Assembly: GCA_007258455.2 (NCBI GenBank)
Contig: VDFB02358134.1
Location: 214,691,565 to 214,755,564, forward strand
DNA: 64,000 nucleotides
Source: Sequoia sempervirens
Lineage: Eukaryota; Streptophyta; Pinopsida; Cupressales; Cupressaceae
Reading direction: 5' to 3'
The position numbers and the translations under genes are program-made. This document shows, in pieces, positions 10,863 through 23,249 of this stretch. Position 1 is the stretch's first letter; every line of letters begins with the position of its first letter. The notes beneath the pieces were generated by a model. It had not been told where the DNA came from, ran no database searches, and saw only the letters and a program-made list of their open reading frames with translations.

Positions 10863-12369
10863 AATGATAGATAGAAGATAGAAGAATAAGACAAAATAGG
10901 AGATAACATTGGTTGATAACGGAGTTCGTCTAATCAAGACTACGTCTATGGGCCCGCTTCTCAAGTAGGACCGCTTTATTAACGTTTCCAAGTAATAGAA
11001 ATTCCTTGTTACAATATCCAAGCTCTAAAACTTGCATAAACTTTCTCACAATATCCTCCCAACACTTGAAGACACTCAAAAGGCCTTCGTGCTTACAATA
11101 TTCTCCACCAAAGAATTTTTTCTCCAAAATGAACTTCCCTAATTACAAGCCAAAGCACACCGCTTTATATACCAATTTAATTGCTAATATGGGCTAAAAC
11201 CATATTATTTTGCAAATATACCCATATCTCCTAATTACAACATGTAATTCTGCAAATCTCCCTTATTTGCAAAAATATCTCCATAAATCCCCCTTTACAT
11301 CATAAAAATCCTCTAAAATATCCTATATAATATTTTTAATCCCTTAAATAATCTATTAATATCCTTAAAAATCCTTTAAAATATAGTTAAGCCCCTTTAA
11401 ATTCCATGTTTTCGGGCTTTACAAGACTGGCTTTTAATCTCTTTTAAAATTGAAGGATTTACTTTTAAATTTAGAGGGTGAAAGATTAAAAATAAGGGGA
11501 TTTCAGTTTAGAGAATTAGATTATATAAAACAGAGCCTTGAAATATTCTCAACAACATGTGTGGTGGAGTGGTTTGGAGGAAATTTTGGGGTAGGGTGGT
11601 TGCTTGTTCAAACCCCATCCACTTCTATTTTTAAAACATAACTAAAAACTTTCACTCATTAAATAGAATGCCACCTCCATATATACTAGCGCATATATAG
11701 CGACTTATTGGTTGACCGCTATGCTAGTAAATGGGGGTCATGAGTTGGACCCCCCTCCACTCCTTTTATTAGTAAGGATAACTTGACCATCAAAGGAGAG
11801 AGGAGATCACCACATGTCAAGCTGAGAACAAAGCCATGTGTCAAGTTGTGATTCACTGTCACCTGCCAACCGGATGCCACGTCATGCTAACTCACCCTAC
11901 CATGTGTCAAGTTTTGATTTGTCTACATCACTATACAGTGTTGACTGTGCATGCCATGTTAGTGTCCATGCTAATTGTACTTTTCATGACGTGATCAAGT
12001 CAACCCAATTTGACTAAACTTTGCCCAAAAATTTTACCAGCCATAACTTTCACGTACAAGCTTCGTTTTCGAAACCAAATATAGTTCCAAAATCAGTGTG
12101 ACGAGCTCTAAAACTTGGTGTCATTTTTTCCTCATTTTGAGATGATCAATTTTTCAATTTTTTTTGGTTCCCTGATTCACTTGTTTGATTGGACCTTTGA
12201 CTATGCATAACTTTTGCACACAAACTTCTTTTGAGCCTGTTCAAGTTGCATGAGGACCATGTTAGTGAGCTCTATGCGATGATGCTAGTTTCGTGAGATT
12301 CTGAAACTGAAATTTTTAGTTTTTCCTAGATCCACCTAGATCAAGGAGATTTCCAGAGAGTTGGCTAGG

Positions 12370-12645
12370 GTGAGCAATAATCAGGCACGATATAGGATTT
12401 TGTATGAGAGGGAAGTGCCAGTGGAGTAGTGAGATCCTTGTTTGACTCAGTCCCAGAGTGGGAGAGGTAGTGGTAGCAGCAAGAGCCATAGCAGCCGCAG
12501 CTAGAGTAGCGTGGTTGCATCAACTTCATCTAGACATTCATTAGGACATAGATCTCATCACAGCCAAAGACATTCATTAGGCACTTGTCAAGCCTTAGCC
12601 ACACATCATCAGGACATGGGTCTCATCATAGTCATCCAGCTGTCA
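12370..12645 (+). pseudogene. Degenerate Ser/Arg/His-rich ORF remnant
   Basis: One plus frame reads NNQARYRILYEREVPVE, then two stops, then a Ser-, Gly-, Arg- and His-rich stretch (QSGRGSGSSKSHSSRS, HRSHHSQRHS) with a further stop. It follows a leader-like segment and may be the start of a retroelement protein, but I recognise no domain. It could also be chance in low-complexity sequence. Confidence 0.3.
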
Positions 12646-12873
12646 CAATGCCAGTAGCATCACAAAGCTAGCCTATTGGTTCCTATAAGATACCATCAGT
12701 TCCAGTAAGAGAGCATCAGTCACACTATTCCTCACCTCAAGGAGATGAGGAGAGTACCATTTAGAGAATGTGTTATCTTGTTGTTATGTCGACACATTTA
12801 TATATTGACCATCGAGCCTACGAGCTCTATTTTTTGGGATTTCTCAAGACTCTATCCTATGACATTATTTTGA

Positions 12874-12914
12874 GATATATATATATATCTATATATATAT
12901 ATAGATATATATAT
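12874..12914. repeat. AT microsatellite
   Basis: A run of AT dinucleotides broken by single C and G bases, self-complementary along its length. Confidence 0.95.
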
Positions 12915-14660
12915 GATGCAGTTTTGGTGCGGATTGTATGTTATGTGTTATGTTATGATGCATTATGATTCTATTGTGTTCATGTGATGTGATGTATGCA
13001 ATGATTCCTATGATGATGCATTTTATTTTATGGGATGTATGCATGTATGATGGTTATTTATGATGAGATGCAATGATGAGACTACTTTATGTATGATGGT
13101 TATTTTATGATGATGATGATGTTCTATATGTGCTTAATATTTTTGACATTAATGAATGCCATGCTTATGATTTTGAATGATTATGTATGTATGGATAATG
13201 AAATATATGATGCTTTATGCTATGATCATGAATCTATCTATATTGATGATATGGATGACGCATCAAAAATGTTTAATGCACTTACATGTTATGTAAATGC
13301 AAATGGATGAATGCAAATATGTGAATAAATGTATGAAAATGTGTAATTTACTAATGTAATTTCTATATATGAGCATGTATGGAATTAAATTTTTGTATTT
13401 CACAGGATATCATCAAGATATGGAAGAATAGAAATGACCATACAAAAGGAGAAGATGGATGTTAGTGCAGAGAAAGAATCCTTCAATATATATTGCCAAA
13501 GTACTAATAGGTGTTGCTCTAATCATCATTGGTCAGATTATTGTAATGGCCAACAAACACCATGATATGACATAGATCAATGGTGTGCAAGGTTGTACCA
13601 TCACATAGACCAAGCAATCACAAAAAAGGATGATCATGACTCATACGAGGAGCTTAATTGCCCTTAGTCTTTTTGTCACAACCAACCACAAACAAGAAAT
13701 ACAAGCCATGATACATCATTCCTCCTCTAAATCCTGATGCCAGGACATCCTCGAGGAACTAGTAGCATGATGAAAAATTAAATGACAAGAGTGACTGGAT
13801 TAATGACAATGTTTTCCAAGTGCTTACCAAGTGTTTTTCAAGTGTGTTAAAATGCCAAGTGCTTTGATGTCGAGATGTCAAGTTTGAAGAAGTCTAGGTT
13901 TATATGTGATAGATGTCAAGTAATGCCAAATTGAGGAAGGACATATCCTAAATGATGTTGATGACGAGGGGACGATCCTCAAATGTCACGAGAATCCCCC
14001 AAAATTCCAGATGACAGTGTCAATGCTTTAGAAAGACATATCCTAAAGCATAAATAAATGACATAGGTTGTTCTTGAAAAGGATACATCCAAAGAGTAAC
14101 CAAGATTTGACAGGTTGACTTGTTATGATAGTTTTACCAAAGTTGACTAGATAACTAAATCGACTGTATGTCGATATTGACATGCCAATTTAGTTGAAAT
14201 GTCGATTAAATGATTGTCAAAGTTTGTTTAAGAGTTTTCTATTTTAGGATGTTAAAGGATTCATTTGATTTGAAGAAATTTGATGTCTGTGAGAGTGAAT
14301 GTCATGAACACTCATTGACGGACCTAGTGCAGCTTCGAGGAGTCATCAATTGATGGCCTTGCCTACATCATACACTTAGAGACCTCATAGTTCGACACGA
14401 CCAATGGCTTTTTCTTATTGATCAAAGATTGAGTTATGATTTTATTTTGACAAACCTAAAAGGACTAAACTAGTATCTCAGGGGCTCAAACATTATCCTT
14501 TCCTACGTAGCAAATGTGCATAGACAACGTAGTTCGAAAATGACAAAGACTGACACAACTGACATGATGGATTTTGACTCCGTTTTTGGGATTTTTGAGT
14601 GTTATTTGGATTTTTTTGTGTTTTCCAAAGTTTATTTTTTATTTTTTTGGATTTCTTCAA

Positions 14661-14866
14661 GACATGTTCTAATTTTTATGGATTATTTCAAGACATTTTG
14701 TGATTTTTATGACTTTTTTTAGGACATTTTATGATTTTTATGACTTTTTTCAAAACATTTTATGATTTTTATGACTTTTTTATGACATTTTCTAATTTTT
14801 ATTGCTTTTTTTAGGACATTCTCTAATTTTTATGGCTTTTTTCAAGACATTTTCTGATTTTTATGG
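14661..14866. repeat. 31-bp minisatellite, about 6.7 copies
   Basis: Units start at 14661, 14692, 14723, 14754, 14784, 14815 and 14846 (spacing 31, 31, 31, 30, 31, 31). Each unit has a GACATTTTCTGATTTTTATG-like core followed by ACTTTTTTCAA or TTTTTAG. A weaker partial unit precedes 14661. The array lies downstream (in minus sense) of the Gypsy-C integrase, so probably in its 3' untranslated region. Confidence 0.9.
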
Positions 14867-15339
14867 ACCATGTGCAAGACCCACTATAGTCAGGTGATAA
14901 AGGGTTGCCCCTAGTCAAGTCAAGGACTAGCCAAATTGAAGGAGGTGGAAAAGGATGTGCTCAAGATGAAAGGTGGAGGATATTCCAGACCTGATGTCAA
15001 CCATTGTTAGCCATGGAAAGAAATGGTAGGATGTTATGACGAATTTCATGAGAGTGTTGAAAAATCAACTATTTATTATGGACCAAGGTAGATGGAGTGA
15101 TAGTAGATGGTGAAGGAAAGACTGACTACACATGGTGCCTATTTGCTATGTTTTCACCATAGTACTTATCCAAAGTGCCACCGAAGTGGTTTTCACTATT
15201 GGATGAATTATTTCTCTTTACTATTTTGGATATTTTCTAATTTTTCTGGTGTCACCAAGATGCTTTTTTGCCAGGTTTTCATCAGGGTGACGATTTTTTT
15301 CTATTTCTCAATAGTTTTGTATTTTTTTGGTTTTTAGCC

Positions 15340-16480
15340 AAGCTCTCTGATGCTATGTGTAGAATTTATGGAGATGCAAGTTTCTGATAGGTTCTATCAA
15401 TTTTTTCCTATTTGGAGTGGCCAACTAGTATGCGTTAGAACCAAATGCGGTAGTGATGATGTAAGGGTCCAACCAATTAGGCTTGAACTTTCTGGGCTTC
15501 TCTCGATCAGACTAATTCTTTGGATTTTGCATTAAGACCAAGTTGCAAATGTAAAAATATCAGACCCTAACTCTCTTATTATAACTGCGAAAAAGGTGGT
15601 TCTAATATGCCTGTAAATCATTCAAGGTATTCTATTTGTGTTCTTCTAACATTTCTAGCTCATGCAGTTGAGACTGTCAATACTCTTCATCATCAATCAA
15701 TCCCTTTCTGGAGACTCTAAGAGAGGTTATTTTGACCTCGATGGATAGGATGGCTTCAAATCCAAAGACCAAGGTGAAAGGGGTGGCTCTAGTAGGTGTA
15801 TAGCTACTGGTGCGGTAGGCCCATAGAGCAGGGTTGAGTTGTAAATGCCAGTCACGATTAGTGACATTGAAATTCCTTTTAAGAATCTCTATAATTGTCT
15901 TGTTGGACACCTCGGCTTGACCATTATCTTGTAGGTAATAGGGCATGGAGAAATGGTGTTGAATGTGGAAGCATTCACAAAGCTCATAGACATCTTGATT
16001 TTTGAAAGGACAACCTTTTTCTATCATGATGGACTATGGAACACCATATCAGAAAATGATGTAGTTGAGGATGAATTTAGAAATCTGCTTACCGGATATG
16101 TATGAGAGGGAAATTTCTTCTATCCATTTGGTGAAATAATCAGTGGTGGTGATAAAAAATTTATGGCCATTGGATGCAGTGGGATGAATTTTACCCATGA
16201 GGTTGAGTCCCCATTGTGTGAAGGGAAAAGGAGAAGTGATTGGATGAATTTCTTGTGCGGGTGCATGAATTAGATCACTGTGCACCTGACATTGTTGGCA
16301 TCTTCTTACAAACTAAAGGGAATCCTTTTCCATAATCGACCAGTAATAGCCAAGTCTCATAACTTTCTTAGCTAAGGTTGGGCCACTCGAATGAGATTTA
16401 CATATACCCCCATGTACCTCACATAAGGTTGTTTGTGCTTTGTCAGTGTCAAGACATCAAAGAAGGGTATTGTCAAAGCT
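15340..16480 (-). pseudogene. Gypsy-C integrase, decayed
   Basis: Reading down the minus strand: zinc-domain remnant (KVMRLGYYWSIMEKDS, then FVRRCQQCQVHSDL), core WGLNLMGKIHP (catalytic Asp replaced by Asn), TTTDYFTKWIEEI, IEKGCPFKN where the second catalytic Asp box is expected (no Asp), and DNGQAEVSNKTIIEILK with the Glu kept. Then ALWAYRTSSYTPT and the C-terminal fragments (KPNWLDPYIITAF) near 15400. Stops interrupt the frame at several points. Two of three catalytic acids appear lost. Confidence 0.88.
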
Positions 16481-16559
16481 ACATCGGTATAAGGTGTCAT
16501 TGATGATGGTGTAACAGGTGCCTTTGTAGATAAAAGATTTACATTGGTTGTTGGAAAGG

Positions 16560-17120
16560 TTCAGTGGAAGGGTCTAGGAATGAAGGTAATCATATATGTC
16601 TTGATACCAAGGTGAATTGGGACCAACAATCTCACAAACCATTTCTGACTCAGGAATGCAATAAGCAGGAACCAATAGTTTTTCCACTAAGAACTCGAAT
16701 TGTGGCACATTGCTGGGAATGTCTAAGAGAGATCCGATCATATCCATTGTGTTTGCTACCTTTTTTTGTACTCTGGGAATTTTATCAAAAGTGAGCACAT
16801 GGAAATATGATTGAAAGCTATCAACCATGTGTTTGTAGGGCATCAAATTCTCATCCTTGGTTTCATATTCATCATTGACCTATTTGATGAACAACTAAGA
16901 ATCACCAAAGACTAGGAGTGTTTTAATTTTCCATTTAATAGCCATTCAGAGTCTTGTGATGAGTGCCTCATATTTTGTAACATTATTAGTGCAGGGGAAG
17001 GCTATTCATAATGACTTAGGGATATAATCTCCTTGTGGTTTGATGAATAGTATACTGACTCCCAAGCCATGACCTGTATCGGACTTGTCAAAATAGATCT
17101 TCCAAGGTTATTTAGGATCC
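16560..17120 (-). pseudogene. Gypsy-C second (archaeal-type) RNase H-like domain, decayed
   Basis: After the first RNase H the minus frame reads KIYFDKSDTGHGLGVSI, QGDYIPKSLWIAFPCTN and NVTKYEALITRL, then KTLLVFGDS and LMPYKHMVDSFQSYF. The D-x-S start, the TNN-x-x-x-YEAL signature and the G-D-S box match the extra RNase H of Tat/Ogre-type plant gypsy elements. Stops are present. Known from the family: this domain is thought to have been acquired in addition to the original RNase H. Confidence 0.75.
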
Positions 17121-17279
17121 ACATGAAAGATGGAATGATTGAGTAAATATGCTACCAAAGGGTGATCACCTTGTACGGGTGCATCAATGAGTTGATTCGC
17201 TATTACATATCCTTTTATAGCCTTGTGTTCCATATACTGTATGTCATACTCACTCAGTATCATAACCCATTTTTCCAAC

Positions 17280-18653
17280 CTATTTATTAAAGCTACCTAA
17301 CTGAGGAGATACTTCAAGGGATGAATCTTTGCTACTAGTTGTGTCTTGTGGTTCAACATGTAATGTCTTAACTTTTGGGAGGAAAAGATAACTATGAGAT
17401 AGGCATGTTCTATGTGTGTAGTTGAGTTCATATCTGACTAATATGTGAATGATGTAGTATATAGCCCATTCTTTTTCATCATGGTCATTTTGTGCAAGAA
17501 ATGCCCCCAATGCTGAAGTGGTTGTTGAAATATACACAATCAGAGGTTTTCCTTCAATGGGTGGTATTAACACAGGTGGTGTTAGTAGATAGTCTTTGAT
17601 ATTTTGGAAGGTCACTTGACACTTGTCACTCCACACAAATGGGATACCCTTGTGCAATAGATATTGGAATGGTTGGCATTTTTCTGCTAGTTGTATGATC
17701 AAGCATCAAATAGACTATAATCTACCTTGTAATTTCCTTAGCTCACCAATTCCTTTCGGTGGAGGCATGTCCAATATTGCTTTCACTTTAGTAGGATCCA
17801 CTTCAATGCCTCAGTGAGAAACTATATACCCCAAGATTTTTCTCGAAGTCACACCAAACACACACTTCTTAGGATTCAAATGGACCTTGTATTCTTCTAG
17901 CCTTTTAAATTTTTTGTCTAGCACATTAAGATAATCACTGCATGTCAAAGACTTTGCCGAGAGGTCATCCTCATAGTCTTCCATTAGAGTGTGAATGAGG
18001 TCATGAAATATTTTTTTGATGGCTCATTGATATGTAGTACTTGTGTTCTTTAGGCCAAAAGGCATGACATTCTAGTAGTACATACCCCAGGGATAGGTGA
18101 ATGCTATTTTGTGCTAATCCTTTGGAGCAATGCGAATTTGATTGTAACCCAAGAAGCCATCCATGAGGGATAGCATCTTGTATCCTATTGTAAGATCAAC
18201 TATGATGTCTATGTTGGGAAGTGGAAAATAATCCTTCAGACATGCCTTATTTAAGTCTCAAAAGTCTATGAAGATGTGAATTTGATTGTTTGGCTTTGTG
18301 ATAGGTATGGGGTTTGAAATCCAATCGACATAGTCTATTGATCTTATGAACCCCGCATCTAGCAACTTCTTGAGCTCAACTTTTACTAACAAGGGAATTT
18401 GGGGGTGCATCTCTCACAAATTTTTCTTGACTGGTTTAGCATTTGGCAGTAAGGGAAGATGGTGCAAAACTAGTGTTGGATTCAATCCTAGCATATCAAC
18501 ATAGCACCATGCAAATTTAATCTTATGTTCTAAGAAGAACTTTTGAAACTTAGGCTTTTCTTTTTCTTTCAAAGATGTTGCAAAGAGAACCATTTTGGGA
18601 TCTTCTAGTGTGGCTATATTAACTTCTATTATATCTTTAATGACCATTGCCAA
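17280..18653 (-). pseudogene. Gypsy-C reverse transcriptase and first RNase H, decayed
   Basis: The N-terminal block FAWCYVDMLGLNPTLVLHHL (about 18460-18530) is followed by VELKKLLDAGFIRSIDY, a degenerate D-x-N-K box, LMDGFLGYNQIRIAPKD with the first catalytic Asp, and MPFGLKN. The catalytic box at 17964-17975 reads YEDD instead of the usual YVDD. The connection (FGVTSRKILGYIVSH, a stop, GIEVDPTKVKAILDMPPP) leads to RNase H (FVWSDKCQVTFQNIKDYL, GALGAFLAQND-like block at about 17500). In-frame stops occur in each section. Confidence 0.88.
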
Positions 18654-19291
18654 TTTTTCCTATGTAAGAGGAAGAAAGTCCAATCTTCCATCCTTAGGCA
18701 CCTTAGGGAGGTTTTCACCCTTGGATACATCCTTTATTTTTAATTTTGTATCATCAAAAGGTTCCTTGTGGTTTTCACCTAAAGACATGTCCTTTTTTTA
18801 ATTTTTTAATTTTTGCGACTGAAGGATTGCACAGTCTCCCTAAAGTATGCCACACAATCTAGATCTATAGTGAATCTAGCTTTATGGTCCCCAATTGGTA
18901 TGCCTTCATGGAGTCCCATGAATTATGTAATAGCTTCATCATTCTGAAAAATTTCCATAGTAGGCGGGCCTTGTTGATCTCAGTTAATGAGCTATGGGTA
19001 GATAAGGGAGATACCAACATTAGTATTGGCGAAAGGTGGGGATGATGTGGATATCATGCAAACTGAGGCTGAAAGGGTAAAGACAAAATTTTCCTCAAAT
19101 TCCTAGGAGGATTCTATCCAATCATCATCTTCATTAGGTTCAGGAAAATTAAACTCATGGTCATAATAGGGGATGAATGAGTGGGAATCATGGTCAATAT
19201 AAGGGACAAACATATTGGCATCATGGTCAATAGGGTCAAGTGACAATTTAGGTTTGTCATCATCATGAGGCCAAAATATTTTTACCCAATA

Positions 19292-20068
19292 TTATCTTTT
19301 CAATGGGACTTTAGGAGGATATTTAGGAATTTCAATATTAAAAAATTGTCTGAATCTTTCATTGAAAAAAGGATCACTAGGTTCTAGAAACATTTCATCA
19401 AGCTCATAGTCACTCAGAGATCTTTCAAAACCAATTTCCCACTCATGTGAGTCAGTATCAGTATGGGAATCCTCAATTTTCTTGACACTTTCATAAGAAT
19501 TTACACCCTCACCTAAAAGTGCATGGGTACGTAGACCGTCAATCTTGAGTTGCTCAAACCATAACCCCAGATACTTTGGTCTACTAGATGGCATTATAGG
19601 TTCTCTTCTTCTAGTCTTGTTTATTCCAAGGCCACTAGTTCCATTATAGCCTTTTTCCTTCATCAGCTCATAGCCTTTGTCATATTGTTGTACTGATAAT
19701 GGAGGTAGGTCTTCCCTGTCTTTGTAAATCCAAGTTGATATATCGTCAATGTCCTCTTTGTTCAGTTCTCCCCATTTTGTGAAAGTTGTTGTCAGAGGAA
19801 CTTTAAAAATATCTTTGGGCTCTAGTTTGAAACAAGGCCTTCCATAAGCTTTTGGAGACTTAGTTATTTTAGTGATACAATAGGTTGTGTTCAACTTGTA
19901 TTCTCTGCAACCGCGGTCCTGGATATTGATGTTTGGATCGACTCTTGGTATGATGGAAGGAGATGGTATGGTGGAAGTCGAAGGAGTGGATGTGGATGGC
20001 TTGGTGAGTGTGGACAAATCAATGTATTTGGAAGAAGTGGATGTTGAACCTTCATGGTTAATTAGCAC
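19292..20068 (-). pseudogene. Gypsy-C linker with G-patch-like motif
   Basis: A 258-codon open minus frame between protease and RT. The first about 50 residues are Ser/Thr/Pro-rich. Residues about 131-157 (YELMKEKGYNGTSGLGINKT) match the G-patch-like motif found between protease and RT in some plant gypsy polyproteins, which probably binds nucleic acid. The C-terminal half is acidic (FERSLSDYELDEMFLEP). It is the longest uninterrupted frame left in this element. It should be read as part of the polyprotein rather than a separate gene. Confidence 0.7.
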
Positions 20069-20075
20069 TTGGTGT

Positions 20076-20704
20076 TCAGAAAATACCTCTCAAATTAGTA
20101 CAATATTGGAAAGGATCAAGATCCCCAGGTATAGTAATTTTGGTGCCATCGAAAGGAAACTTCAAGCATTGGTGGTAAGTGGATGGTACGGGCTTTAAGG
20201 CATGGATCCAAGGTTGACCAAGTAAGATGTTGTAAGGTAGTTCAAGATCTAGGACCTGACATGTATCTACAATGACTGGCCCCACAGGAATAGGAAGTGT
20301 AATAATTCCCCTAGAAGAGCATTCCTCATCATCGTATGCCTTTATGCCAATGTTTTGGTAGAATCTACACAAGCATCAAAGAAGCCTAGTGCTTTGGCCA
20401 GTTTTAGGAAGCATATATTCAATCCTGCTCTGCCATCTACTAAGACTCGTCTAACCTTATGTTTATGTATGAAGACTTTGATATGTAATACATCATTATG
20501 AGATGGTTTAGGTGAAGAATAGTCTTGGTTCAAAAAGGTAATGTGATGAGGAGTAGTCATGAATTTGACCATGGCTTCAGATTGGTTGACATCAATTTCA
20601 TTAGGGATTGAAGATTCATGTAAGCCTTTGTCAAGTATGGCTTTGTGTGCAGGTAAGATGCATAGTAGCTCGAGTATGGAGATTTGAGTGAGTGTTTTAC
20701 CCAA
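20076..20704 (-). pseudogene. Gypsy-C aspartic protease, decayed
   Basis: Two overlapping minus frames. The upstream one contains KVRRVLVDGRAGLNICFLKL, the active-site region with Asp kept but the following Gly/Ser changed to Arg. The downstream one contains GPVIVDTCQVLDLELPYNIL and LGQPWIHALKPVPSTYHQ, typical of the C-terminal half of plant gypsy proteases. The frame change lies near 20342-20372. Confidence 0.85.
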
Positions 20705-21039
20705 TTGGTTAATAAGATTAAATGGCCCTTTGGGTTGTAACTGTTTGGCAGAGGGACTGGGTGTTGTGATCTTTTGATGTCTACTAGGAGGACTAGCTAT
20801 TGTAACTTTGCCTCGACAAGTGGTAACATTGCACTATGGAGTCTTCTTAATGTTGATAGTATTGACATGTTCATCAACAGCTCAGAGGTAGTTAATAATG
20901 GGTCCAATGGAATAGTCAAAGGCAGTGCACATGTAATTGGTTTGATTTTTATTATTCTTTGGACTTGACATAGAGGGGTTACTAGAACCATGATCTTGTG
21001 TTCAATGGTAGGATTTTCAATAAGATCTTGTATGAGATT

Positions 21040-21110
21040 TCTCAATTGTCTACAGGAAGAAGTTTTATGCCCTTTTGTTTGATGGTAATCAAAGAATGCA
21101 TTATCATCCC
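21040..21110 (-). pseudogene. Gypsy-C nucleocapsid knuckle remnant
   Basis: In element sense: FFDYHQTKGHKTSSCRQLRN, a degenerate form of the C-x2-H-x5-H-x4-C-like knuckle (first Cys lost) that sits between gag and protease in Tat/Ogre-type elements. It is followed by LIQDLIENPT. The region 20705-21480 around it is broken by stops. Confidence 0.65.
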
Positions 21111-21481
21111 ACCACGATGGCTTGAACTACCCTGGGTCATATGGTTTAGGGTCCTGCAATGTGATGACATTGTTTTAGAGGAGTTTCTTGAGGACCACTT
21201 CAATTGGTTCACCCAAGGGGGTGTATTTTCATCTTTTTAAAAAATTTCATGTTTGATGTGGTTGCCCTTGGTATTGATTCTTCTGGATGGCATTTTCTGG
21301 GGGTGTTGGTGTGGTCAATGGTGTTTTTTGGGGTTGAGTTCCTCTGAGCGTGATTATAGGACCTGTTGCATTTACTACTTTAGCATCAACAAAGGCATCA
21401 TTGGTGATATGTTTGTTTTTGACCCACTATAATTTATTTTTGTCATTAGGTGGGTTTGGGTTTTTGTTTTTGTTGCCATAT

Positions 21482-23249
21482 TTAAGTTCTCCTTTTGCAA
21501 TTAGATATTTTTTCAGGTTGGAATCCTTTTTGGACTAGGTCTGTGAAAGTGGTGCAACAATGAACTTGCAAATTATATCTCAATGGGCCAACAAGGTTTT
21601 GCACAAACATGTTTACCTTCTCCTTTTTTGGTATCTCGATAGGACATCGACTTGCCAGACCCCACCATTTTTCGTAAAATGGAATGAATGTTTTGATAGT
21701 GTCTTCTTGAGTAGTCTTACATAAATTGGAAATGGTAAGGTCGATGTCGATTTTATATGCATAATTTTCTACAAAATTCCCAGCAAGTTCATCCCATGAA
21801 TTTAGTCCTTTGGGAAAGAGAGCAAACCATTCAAGTGTGGGACCTACAGGACTTCTAGGGAAGACTCTCATCAGATAGGTATGTTCGTATGCAATGTCCA
21901 TGCAATTGTTTGTAAATTCTCTTATCTGCTCAAGGGGATTTGTCTTGCCTTTGTATTTGGAGAAGTTGGGTACCACATATCCCGAAGGGAATGATGGCAT
22001 GTGTAAACTCATGAAAAATGGGAATGGACATAAGTCATATCATGTGTGGGTCTTTTTATTGGACAATTGCATGTTCTCCACCTATTTTTGCAAGGCAGCA
22101 AGTTGAGTTGTGAGTGCATCTACGATAGGATTATTTGTGGCGTCACACATGCTAGTAATGGGTATCCCATGAGTTCCCAATTGTTGTGAGGGTATGTTCT
22201 AATTTTGGATGTATTGTTGTGGAATGTATGACACATTTTGGGTTGGAATTTGTGATGCATATTTAGGAATGTGAGTTCCAGCAGTGTTAGTTTGTATTTG
22301 TGGAATTTGTTGTCCTTGAATGTTTTGATGTCCAAATGGAGTCATGTATTGTGTTATTTGGTTTCCTTGTCCAAATTGGTAAATATGGCAATGGGGGGAT
22401 TTTTTTTTATCTTTGGGGAATATTAGTGTTGGTATTGATTTGTGATGAAGTATTAACATTTGGTTGAGGTCCTGGAATAGTAATTCATCTTTTATTTCTC
22501 CCAAAGGGGTTCAATGAGATTGTTTCCATGGCATTAGTTGAGGACCCAATTATAAGGGTTGATGATTTCATTCCCATATCCCTAGATGAAGATTCAAATA
22601 AAAGGTTTGATGAATTTGTCCCCATTGTATTAGTTGAAGACCCAAATGTAGCTCCATCAGTTTGTGACAGAATTGTTGATATTTGTGGGACTAATTGTGA
22701 TATGGCATGTGCTATGGTAGATGTTCCCACAATAAATGTTGTGTTGACTATGTTTGAAGTGTTTTGAGTGGTGGTACAAATGGAGGTATCATTGATGGTG
22801 TTTGTTGCATTTTGTGTGGTGGAAACAATGAAGGTATTGTTTGCATTATGTTGTGGTGTTGATTGGGGTTGACTAGTTTGTGTAGTATGATCAAGAAATG
22901 TTGCTCTTAAGGTGTTAATATCAAACCCTCATGGAAATTTAGCCCCTTGGTGTAGAAGCATGGCCAAGTATCTTTCTGAATCTTGCAAGAGTAATTCCCC
23001 CACAAAGGAAGCCACATCGGGGTTTTGGGTGGTAGCTTCTAAGTCTTCCATGAAAACTTTTCCGTTTTCATCTCTTTGTATAAATTGTTCAAAGGGATTG
23101 CGTGATGAGGATGCAATGTTCATGTCATTGAAAGGGTTAATGAAAGATGTTCCCATGTCTATGTTTAAGTTCATGCCATTAGGAAAGTTGTAGGGTTCTT
23201 TGTACAAAGGGTTCCATTTTTCTTCTCTTTCTTTGCCACCTAGTCTCAA
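21482..23249 (-). pseudogene. Gypsy-C gag, decayed
   Basis: The conserved capsid block is at 21482-22012: YVVPNFSKYKGKTNPLEQIR, PVGPTLEWFALFPKGLNSW, LAGNFVENYAYKID, KVNMFVQNLVGPLRYNLQ. This is a PF03732-like retrotransposon gag domain. Upstream (22120-22730) is a Gln/Asn/Ile/Pro-rich segment (QGNQITQYMTPFGHQNIQGQ) in shifting frames, and the probable N-terminus at 22929-23249 has EKWNPLYKEPYNFPNGMNLN. Several frame changes separate the parts. Confidence 0.8.

Larger units (their letters stand above)
10863..15340. other. Unrecognised retroelement-like DNA between the gap and Gypsy-C
   Basis: No gene is supported. 10863-11430 resembles an LTR in antisense (AT-rich, no coding). 11700-12330 contains CCAGCCATAACTTTCACG and GCATAACTTTTGC, related to motifs in the LTR of Gypsy-A and the leader of Gypsy-J, so it may be the leader of another gypsy element. 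13000-13320 is ATG/ATGATG-rich low complexity. 14900-15340 probably belongs to the 3' untranslated part of Gypsy-C. Confidence 0.45.

Noticed and set aside
10611..11021. Open frames crossing the N run
   Set aside because: They are formed by 100 undefined bases and low-complexity GA/CT sequence.
13089..13310. Met/Asp/Tyr-rich 73-codon ORF
   Set aside because: Arises from ATGATG-rich low-complexity DNA, with no domain and no neighbours supporting a gene.
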